From the NCBI GenBank assembly GCA_017473435.1, contig JAFULG010000001.1, forward strand, positions 1-59,163: a stretch of 59,163 nucleotides of DNA, given 5' to 3'. The translations under genes were made by a program, and so were the position numbers. Below the pieces are notes generated by a model. It searched no databases, had not been told where the DNA came from, and was given only the letters and a program-made list of their open reading frames with translations. Below are positions 53,604 through 59,163 of the stretch, piece by piece. Each line of letters begins with the position of its first letter. Positions within the stretch are counted from its first letter, which is position 1. The DNA is from Clostridia bacterium (lineage in GTDB: Bacteria > Bacillota > Clostridia > Oscillospirales > Acutalibacteraceae).

Positions 53604-53618
53604 TTGTACTTTGTACAA
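53604..53618. promoter_or_regulatory. Candidate operator TTGTAC-TTT-GTACAA
   Basis: 15-base inverted repeat located at about the transcription start of the pot operon, directly after the -10. A repressor site is the natural reading; no regulator gene is adjacent. Confidence 0.5.
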
Positions 53619-53621
53619 CAA

Positions 53622-53650
53622 AATATAGAACAATTTTCTGCAAATGTCAA
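53622..53650 (-). promoter_or_regulatory. Promoter of potABCD
   Basis: Minus strand TTGACA, 17 bases, TATATT, about 110 bases before potA. Confidence 0.8.
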
Positions 53651-53772
53651 CAGTTTTTTTGCATTTTTCGTTAAAATTCGCACAAGAAAACGGCAGGTTT
53701 ATCGGAAATCTTTCATTCCCTTTGTTTTCCGCCGTTTTTCTCTGTTATTCTCAAAAAAAGTTTTTTTGTATT

Positions 53773-54105
53773 TTATTTGCACTCAAAAAATCTCTCGGCT
53801 TTTTCCTCAAGATATCTTCTGAGCATATCCAGGCCCTCATCGGTTGCTTCAAAAATATTGATTTCGACCTCATCCTCGTTCTGATTTTCAAAGCAAGACA
53901 TTCCGTAATAAACCGCCGCCTTAACAAATTCTGTATCCTCATCATTCTTTTCAATCCAGATACGGTAGTTAAAAATCGGTTGACCGATAGCACCCCTGAG
54001 CGGATCGGTACCGAGGGAAGCGGTATAAATATTATAGCTGCCGCCTATTCTTGAACCGCCTATAAGCCAGGATAAAAGCGGTACAACAATTTCTCTGTTT
54101 TCCAT
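53773..54105 (-). CDS. Hypothetical protein
   Basis: A 110-residue acidic soluble protein (MENREIVVPLLSWLIGGSRI; later FNYRIWIEKNDEDTEF; C-terminal helix EGLDMLRRYLEEKAERFFE). No signal or membrane segment. I do not recognise the family. AAGAAT is a poor ribosome site, but the frame is intact and codon use resembles neighbours. Confidence 0.6.
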   Translation of the reverse strand: MENREIVVPLLSWLIGGSRIGGSYNIYTASLGTDPLRGAIGQPIFNYRIWIEKNDEDTEFVKAAVYYGMSCFENQNEDEVEINIFEATDEGLDMLRRYLEEKAERFFECK

Positions 54106-54168
54106 TTTATTCTTCCTTTTCTGTTTTATTGTCTGTAATTATAACAAAATACTATGCTTTTGTAAATA

Positions 54169-54729
54169 CTAAAGCGTCATTAAATCGTTGGCAAGCTCTG
54201 CCATAGAACGATTATAGTGTGACCTTACAAAGCTGACCGGCAAAAGAAACAGACACCCGACAAACCAGCCTGCAAACGAAAGTCTTTTTTTAAGCACCGT
54301 CATTTTTTTATCCTTTATAAGCTTATAAGAAAAAGCAAAAAGCTGACGGAAGGAAAAATATTTATCTGAAACAAAAAAGTATCTTGCAAGAAAGAAAAAT
54401 CCGTTGAGCCTTATAAAAAAAATAATTCCGTCAACAAAAAGAACAACAGCCGCCGATAAAAGCACTCTGAAAGCCTCAACAGAAAGACCGAACCTTTCTG
54501 CTGCGAAAGCCGCAAATAAAGAAACCGACAGAAAGGGAGCAAAGCAAACAATAAAAACCGTAAGCTTTCTTAAATAAAGGTTAATGTAAAATCCTACAAG
54601 AGAAAGGGCTTTTTTCGGTCTGAAATAAAAAAATACATCTCTGCCCTTTGAATCGAAACCTTGAGCTCTTCTCAAATAGAAACGGTCGGTACCGCTTCTG
54701 AAAGCACACAGTAAAAACAGAATCAGCAC
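54169..54729 (-). CDS. Hypothetical membrane protein
   Basis: A 186-residue protein with about three to four hydrophobic segments (LTVFIVCFAPFLSVSLFAAF; VLLSAAVVLFVDGIIFFI; FAGWFVGCLFLLPVSFV) and Phe/Tyr/Arg-rich linkers. The GTG at 54729 is chosen since GGGAGAGG lies 5 bases upstream; the earlier ATG (54810) sits in the terminator hairpin of the preceding gene. The family is not recognised. Confidence 0.6.
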   Translation of the reverse strand: MLILFLLCAFRSGTDRFYLRRAQGFDSKGRDVFFYFRPKKALSLVGFYINLYLRKLTVFIVCFAPFLSVSLFAAFAAERFGLSVEAFRVLLSAAVVLFVDGIIFFIRLNGFFFLARYFFVSDKYFSFRQLFAFSYKLIKDKKMTVLKKRLSFAGWFVGCLFLLPVSFVRSHYNRSMAELANDLMTL

Positions 54730-54795
54730 AGCTGCCTCTCCCTTCGGTCTTTTTCTAATGAAGTATTGACTTCGGCGACAGGGATTAAACTTAAC

Positions 54796-54830
54796 ACAAA
54801 CAAAAACCATCCGCCTGAGCAGATGGTTTT
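54796..54830 (-). terminator. Terminator after the 54841 lipoprotein gene
   Basis: Minus strand 10-bp stem AACCATCTGC/GCGGATGGTT, TCAG loop, then TTTGTTTGTG. Confidence 0.85.
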
Positions 54831-54840
54831 AACTGTAATA

Positions 54841-55659
54841 TTACAATGACACCTCAACATCAAAGCTGTAATTGTATCTTGTGCCCGTTGAGTTATTGAG
54901 AACACCTTCCGGAATAGTAAAGGAAACTGTTCCGCCGTAATCAAGAACCTCAAAATCGGTAAGGTCAATATAAATATATTGGAAGCCGTCACCGTTTGTG
55001 CTTGAAGAAATCTGCATAAGAGCAGGCTTTGAAGCCTCAATACCGTCAATATAAATAGGAATCCTCTTGCTGGTTGACTTGATTTTTGAGCCCCAGCCGT
55101 CCGAATCTATGCTTGCACAGATTTTTCCGTCGTTAACATAAGTATCATTGATGATAACATCAACACCTACCGGCTGAGCCTTTGTGGTTGTAGGCTTGGT
55201 AGTAGTTGTTGTTGCAGCCGTAACTCTTGAGGTGTTGGGCCTTGTTGTAGTACTTACCTGCTTCCATGTAGTAGAGGGAGCATTTGAAACATTAGCCGTA
55301 ACCGACGGAGAAAGCATCGCAGAGTTTGTTGTATAGGTAATGTTGTTGTAGTTATTGGTAGTAACCGCCAACGCATTCTTTGTTGTACCTGTAACCGGCG
55401 TCGGTGTAAATCTGGTTGTACTGTACCAGGGTGCTGTTTTACCCTGATTTGTTGTAAGTATATAGGTCGCACCCGTAGCCGAATTTAAAGGGCTTGAAAC
55501 AGATGAAATCTGACCTTCTCCGGTTGTTGATGATGAAGGCATATATGCAGTGTACAAGGGGTCTACGGTTGTTCCGTCGTCCGGCTTATCGTCACTGCAG
55601 GCCGCAAAAAGCACTACTATTGCAGTGAGAACAAGAACAAAAGCAATTATTTTGCGCAA
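54841..55659 (-). CDS. Ser/Thr-rich lipoprotein
   Basis: A 272-residue lipoprotein: signal with lipobox LFAAC near residue 21, a ~145-residue low-complexity Ser/Thr/Asn linker (with TTTTTKPTTTKAQP at its end), and a ~105-residue beta-rich C-terminal domain (VGVDVIINDTYVNDGKICAS). The TTG start follows GGAGG by 8 bases. The Thr-rich linker resembles that of the 41361 gene and suggests a cell-surface, possibly glycosylated spacer. Function unknown. Confidence 0.75.
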   Translation of the reverse strand: MRKIIAFVLVLTAIVVLFAACSDDKPDDGTTVDPLYTAYMPSSSTTGEGQISSVSSPLNSATGATYILTTNQGKTAPWYSTTRFTPTPVTGTTKNALAVTTNNYNNITYTTNSAMLSPSVTANVSNAPSTTWKQVSTTTRPNTSRVTAATTTTTKPTTTKAQPVGVDVIINDTYVNDGKICASIDSDGWGSKIKSTSKRIPIYIDGIEASKPALMQISSSTNGDGFQYIYIDLTDFEVLDYGGTVSFTIPEGVLNNSTGTRYNYSFDVEVSL

Positions 55660-55740
55660 CAGAACCGCCTCCTTTTTAATTATTTTTAAAATACCGAATT
55701 ATTATACAACAGCAAAGCAAACATGTCAAATGATTTTTGC

Positions 55741-56349
55741 TTAATTTACAAATAATTGAAAATTACCTTTTATGTATTCTGCGCTCTCAAGCTTAATCTT
55801 GGTTAAAACTTCGTTTTCATCAATAAAAGCCTGCATTTTTTCAATTTCAGACTCATTATAGGACACGGTTTCATCATCGTTGTCAAACATTTTTCTTATT
55901 TTCTCAATCTTTTCGGCAAACTCCTTCATACCGATAAATTCGAGAGCCTTGGTTATTTCCATACGGAGAATATCCCCGTTTTCACGGAAGAACTCACCGA
56001 TACTGTTATCCTGAACGAAAACATCAAGGATGTAAATATATCGCTTTGCTTCGCTTAAAAGAGCAAACTCCTTTTCCATATCCTCCTGCTTCTGAAGGAA
56101 GAGCTGATATGAAAGCGCTGTGCCTTCAAGAGTTTCGCTGTTGTCGCTTTCAAGAATTGCTTTTTCGGTAAGAGGGACAAACCTTTCCTTAAGTGCAGTA
56201 AGGCGTTTGATTTCCGCCTCCTGATTTTTATAAGAGGTTCTGTATGACTTATAGGATTTACCTGCAAAATAAAAAATAACCGAGGCAATTATGCAAACAA
56301 CCACAAATATAACTGCAAGATACCAATACTGCTTAAACCATTCTGCCAT
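55741..56349 (-). CDS. Membrane-anchored coiled-coil protein
   Basis: A 202-residue protein: N-terminal membrane helix (YLAVIFVVVCIIASVIFYFAG, ~residues 9-29), then a long charged helical region (YKNQEAEIKRLTALKERFVP and ENGDILRMEITKALEFIGMK). Two bases separate it from rsmI, so it shares that transcript. The family is not recognised; topology suggests a scaffold or receptor-like tether. Confidence 0.65.
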   Translation of the reverse strand: MAEWFKQYWYLAVIFVVVCIIASVIFYFAGKSYKSYRTSYKNQEAEIKRLTALKERFVPLTEKAILESDNSETLEGTALSYQLFLQKQEDMEKEFALLSEAKRYIYILDVFVQDNSIGEFFRENGDILRMEITKALEFIGMKEFAEKIEKIRKMFDNDDETVSYNESEIEKMQAFIDENEVLTKIKLESAEYIKGNFQLFVN

Positions 56350-56351
56350 TA

Positions 56352-57176
56352 TTATTCCTCCTGCAATACCTTATAGATATCACCTTTTTTTATTCCTGTT
56401 TCCTTCGCCGCCTGCTTGGCTGCCATGCTTACACTCATACCCTCATTGAGATAGTGCTTTGCAAGGCTTATTGCATCGTCAAGGGTAACCTCATCGTTAG
56501 TCTCCTGCTTACCTTCAATAACAAGAACAAATTCACCGCGGGGACTTTCACTTTCATATTTTGCAATAGCCTCTGAAAGTGTAGTCCTGATTACCTCCTC
56601 ATGGATTTTTGTAATCTCCCTTACAAGAGCAATTCTTCTGTCACCGAGAGTCTTATAAAAATCCTTTAAGGTTGCAAGAAGCTTGTGGGGCGCCTCATAA
56701 AAAACAAGTGTTCGTTTTTCATCCTTTATATCATTAAGATGCTCACGGCGGCTTGCTTTGTTCATACTGAGAAAGCCCTCAAAGGTAAATCTGCTGACAG
56801 GCAGACCCGAAAGTGCTATAGCCGCAACAAAAGCAGACGGACCGGGTACGGCATTAACCGTTACTCCCCTCTCGTGACAAAGGGCTACAAGATCCTCACC
56901 GGGATCAGAAACAGCAGGCATACCGGCATCCGTTACAAGGGCACAGCTTTCGCCACCGAGTATTCTTGAAACTATAAGCTCACCCTTTTCCTTACGGTTG
57001 TGCTCGAAATAACTGATAAGAGGCTTTTTAATTTCAAAGTGATTGAGCAGCTTAAGGCTGACTCTTGTATCCTCAGCGGCAATAAAATCCACCGAAGCGA
57101 GAGTTTCAACCGCTCTTGGCGACATATCTCCGAGGTTACCTATCGGCGTACCTACAACATATAAAATTCCTGCCAT
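56352..57176 (-). CDS. rsmI: 16S rRNA (cytidine-1402 2'-O)-methyltransferase
   Basis: A 274-residue tetrapyrrole-methylase-fold enzyme: YVVGTPIGNLGDMSPRA, AAEDTR, LVTDAGMPAVSDPG and VPGPSAFVAAIALSGLP are diagnostic. It 2'-O-methylates C1402 in the decoding centre of 16S rRNA. It lies after the TrmN6-like gene, as in many Firmicutes. Confidence 0.95.
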   Translation of the reverse strand: MAGILYVVGTPIGNLGDMSPRAVETLASVDFIAAEDTRVSLKLLNHFEIKKPLISYFEHNRKEKGELIVSRILGGESCALVTDAGMPAVSDPGEDLVALCHERGVTVNAVPGPSAFVAAIALSGLPVSRFTFEGFLSMNKASRREHLNDIKDEKRTLVFYEAPHKLLATLKDFYKTLGDRRIALVREITKIHEEVIRTTLSEAIAKYESESPRGEFVLVIEGKQETNDEVTLDDAISLAKHYLNEGMSVSMAAKQAAKETGIKKGDIYKVLQEE

Positions 57177-57280
57177 GATTTATCCTTTCTGTTGCGCAAA
57201 TTACAAATAAACAAAATAACGCAGAAAAAAACATTCTTCATTTTGCTTTACGGATTCTGCTTTCGGCGTAAAATCCGTTG

Positions 57281-58024
57281 TTATTGGTGACCGTCCATAT
57301 AGTCACCGAACATACTCCTGAATTCAGGGGTAGGGTTACCCTTTTCATCCTTCATTATAAGGTTATTCATTACCGTTACACCGCTTTTTCCTCCGCGCTT
57401 TCCCTCCACAAGAACAAGCCAGGGTGCCTTACCCTCTCGTTCTGCAACAAAACGGATTTTTTTACATTCAAGACCGAAGCTGCGAAGAGAAACAATTATA
57501 TCACAAAGTCTTTCAGGACGGTGACACATACAGAATCTGCCACCGTATTTGAGAAGCTGCGACGCCGCTTTTGTTGCATCGTCAACGGTACAGGTTACCT
57601 CGTGGCGTGCTATTCTCTCTGCCTGACTGATGCTTTCTATTCCTGTTCCCACAGGCTTATACGGCGGATTCATCGTAACAAGGTCAAATGTACCGGCAGG
57701 AAGAAAATCCTTTATGCTGCGAAGATCACAGTTATGGGGTTCTATTCTGCCTATAATATTGTTATGCTCAAGGGATTTTTCAAGCTGCGAAATTGCTTTC
57801 GGCTGAATATCTACAGCGTGAATTTCCTTGGTTTCACCCTTGCACCATATGAGAGGAATTATACCGCAGCCGGTGCCCATATCACAGGCAACATCTTTTC
57901 TTCTGATTGATGCGAAGTTTGCAAGTAAAATTGCATCCGTACCGAAGGTATGACTCGGAGATACAACTATTTCCATATTATTACCAAGAGGTTCAATTTT
58001 TTCGTCCGGCATAAGGTTTATCAC
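57281..58024 (-). CDS. tRNA1(Val) A37 N6-methyltransferase-like
   Basis: A 247-residue Rossmann methyltransferase of the TrmN6/YabB class: DMGTGCGIIPLIW (SAM loop) and the NPPY catalytic motif in LVTMNPPYKPVG. The gap of 104 bases to rsmI holds a weak hairpin. In Bacillus-like genomes yabB and rsmI are also neighbours. Substrate is inferred from family. Confidence 0.85.
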   Translation of the reverse strand: MINLMPDEKIEPLGNNMEIVVSPSHTFGTDAILLANFASIRRKDVACDMGTGCGIIPLIWCKGETKEIHAVDIQPKAISQLEKSLEHNNIIGRIEPHNCDLRSIKDFLPAGTFDLVTMNPPYKPVGTGIESISQAERIARHEVTCTVDDATKAASQLLKYGGRFCMCHRPERLCDIIVSLRSFGLECKKIRFVAEREGKAPWLVLVEGKRGGKSGVTVMNNLIMKDEKGNPTPEFRSMFGDYMDGHQ

Positions 58025-58090
58025 GGGTAATCCTCCCTTTGTGTATACATAAAGTTAATATACCATAAATCTTAAAAAAAGTAAAGCAAT

Positions 58091-58139
58091 AAAGAACAAC
58101 AAAAACTGTAGCTTTAAAGAACAACAAAACTGTAGCTTT
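58091..58139. repeat. 24-25 bp tandem duplication upstream of spo0A
   Basis: AAAGAACAACAAAAACTGTA-GCTTT (58091-58115) is followed by the same unit with one A fewer (58116-58139). Confidence 0.9.
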
Positions 58140-58202
58140 TAGTTATGTTCTGTCGGATTTTGTCAGGCATTGCGAGTGAATATATTTCACGTTATGTTAT
58201 TA

Positions 58203-58209
58203 TGTCGAA
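58203..58209 (+). promoter_or_regulatory. Candidate Spo0A box upstream of spo0A
   Basis: TGTCGAA, exact 0A-box core, about 100 bases before the promoter; a degenerate second (TATCGAA) is at 58226-58232. Suggests autoregulation. The rest of the 58025-58377 gap is AT-rich with no gene. Confidence 0.5.
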
Positions 58210-58306
58210 AGAGATAATATTTTGAAGTTTTTTATCGAAATTGTCAACGAACCCTCTAAATATCAAGGTTTTTTTGAAATATTTTTAATTTTCTACACAA
58301 AACTAC

Positions 58307-58335
58307 TTGATTTTTCTCTCGCTTAATGCTATTAT
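58307..58335 (+). promoter_or_regulatory. Promoter of spo0A
   Basis: TTGATT, 17 bases, TATTAT, about 42 bases before the ATG. I did not see a convincing sigma-H site. Confidence 0.6.
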
Positions 58336-58377
58336 TCGTACGTGAAATATTTACACATCGAAAGGAGTAACAATACA

Positions 58378-59145
58378 ATGAACAAGCAAAAAAGAATTAT
58401 CATAACTCAGGACGGAAGTGAATTCACGAGCCACTGCGCCAGCTTTCTTTCTTCAAGTGGATTCAGCGTAAAATGTGTACCCAAGGACGGAAGCGTTGTG
58501 CTTGATGAAATCAAAAAGGAAAACCCCGACGTTGTACTTATGGATGTATTTATGACCCGACTTGATGCTTTAGGTGTCCTTATGAAGCTGAAGGAGCAGA
58601 ATACCGATAAGCGACCTGCCATCGCGCTGATGTCATCGGTAGATAACCCTAATTTTGAGCAGGAGCTTCTCAGTGAGGGCGCTGACTACTACTTCATCAG
58701 ACCCTTTGAGTTTAACGTTCTTGCAAATATGATTAACAAGCTTTGTGCCTGGAACGAAAACAAAAGCGAAAAACCCGTTTCCGGAGGCGAAGATCAGCTT
58801 GAAAAGGTTATTTCATCAATTATGCGACAGATTGGGGTACCTGCACATATAAAGGGTTATGAATACTTAAGACAGGCAATTATACTTACCGTCAAGGAGC
58901 CTGAGCTTATGCACGCTGTTACGAAATCACTCTACCCTACTGTAGCTAAAACCAATTCTACAACCTCGTCAAGGGTTGAGAGAGCTATAAGACATGCCAT
59001 TGAGGTTGCCTGGGACAGAGGAGACGTTGATGTGCTTGCTTCCTATTTCGGATACACCATACAGAATTCAAGAGGAAAGCCGACAAATTCGGAGTTCATT
59101 GCAATGATAAGTGACAAATTGAGGTTAGACCTGAAAGCAGGTTAA
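58378..59145 (+). CDS. spo0A: Spo0A, sporulation response regulator
   Basis: A 255-residue Spo0A. The C-terminal DNA-binding domain is highly conserved: [27 protein letters not shown] and [18 protein letters not shown]. The N-terminal receiver keeps the phosphoacceptor Asp56 (DVVLMDVFM). It has Gln11 where the first acidic-pocket Asp is usual (ITQDG), Arg108 for the invariant Lys (FIRPF) and Ala for Gly in LDALG. AAAGGAG precedes the ATG at 58378. The stop codon is the first triplet of a dispersed repeat. It is the master regulator of sporulation entry. Confidence 0.96.
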   Translation: MNKQKRIIITQDGSEFTSHCASFLSSSGFSVKCVPKDGSVVLDEIKKENPDVVLMDVFMTRLDALGVLMKLKEQNTDKRPAIALMSSVDNPNFEQELLSEGADYYFIRPFEFNVLANMINKLCAWNENKSEKPVSGGEDQLEKVISSIMRQIGVPAHIKGYEYLRQAIILTVKEPELMHAVTKSLYPTVAKTNSTTSSRVERAIRHAIEVAWDRGDVDVLASYFGYTIQNSRGKPTNSEFIAMISDKLRLDLKAG

Positions 59146-59163
59146 AACAAGCAAAGTTCTTTG
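59143..59163 (+). repeat. Stop-codon-abutting structured repeat, copy D (cut by window edge)
   Basis: TAAAACAAGCAAAGTTCTTTG begins with the spo0A stop codon and is identical to the start of copy B (44347), in the same orientation relative to its gene. The hairpins would follow past the window edge. Confidence 0.8.

Overview
The window looks like a chromosomal segment of a low-to-medium GC, spore-forming, anaerobic gut-type Clostridia member (Oscillospiraceae/Ruminococcaceae-like). The evidence is a spo0A gene, ricT and ireB, anaerobic electron-bifurcation genes (hdr/flx), hexuronate catabolism, strong consensus sigma-A promoters and standard stop codons. The species cannot be named from the sequence alone.

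Layout. (1) 1-7072, minus strand: hdrB-hdrC-hdrA-flxD-flxC-flxB-flxA and an edge-truncated SdhB-like Fe-S protein, probably a flavin-based bifurcating HdrABC-FlxABCD complex. A promoter overlapped by a Spo0A-box sequence precedes it. (2) 7395-14401, minus: a full isomerase-type hexuronate operon (uxaC, uxuA, SDR-type fructuronate reductase, extended eda, kdgK, GPH symporter) with a divergent AraC-type regulator. (3) 15466-24040: tRNA modification (mtaB, tmcAL), rfbCD, a membrane-anchored protein, a 56-residue ferredoxin, a condensation-like acyltransferase with a zinc-ribbon partner, holB and ricT. (4) 24337-27565, plus: a three-gene adenylation/condensation/carrier-protein operon, a minimal split NRPS-like pathway. 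(5) 27692-34117, minus: an F1Fo ATP synthase operon in which one 736-residue gene joins a b-type membrane stalk, the delta C-terminal domain and a complete alpha subunit; epsilon is also short. (6) 34397-38581: an MFS transporter, a relic P-loop gene, a mirrored eight-spacer hairpin array, a tRNA-Arg with a tRNA-derived repeat beside it, ireB, and an integral membrane 4Fe-4S protein with its small CxxC partner. (7) 38684-46178: azlCD, DUF421/DUF4363, a prolyl-tRNA editing protein, related beta-rich surface proteins, a FkbM methyltransferase and a parvulin foldase. (8) 46563-49405: an SOS-box-controlled two-gene unit and a group IIC intron inserted behind a terminator. (9) 49507-53509: the potABCD polyamine transporter. 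(10) 53773-59145: three uncharacterised genes, a lipoprotein, rsmI, a TrmN6-like methyltransferase and spo0A.

The strongest candidates for something undescribed are the b-delta-alpha ATP synthase fusion (30217-32427), the split NRPS-like A-C-carrier operon (24337-27565), a structured repeat that starts at the stop codon of unrelated genes (four copies) and the mirrored TGAAAT/ATTTCA hairpin array (36382-36548). All functional statements are from motif recognition by eye; no database search was run.
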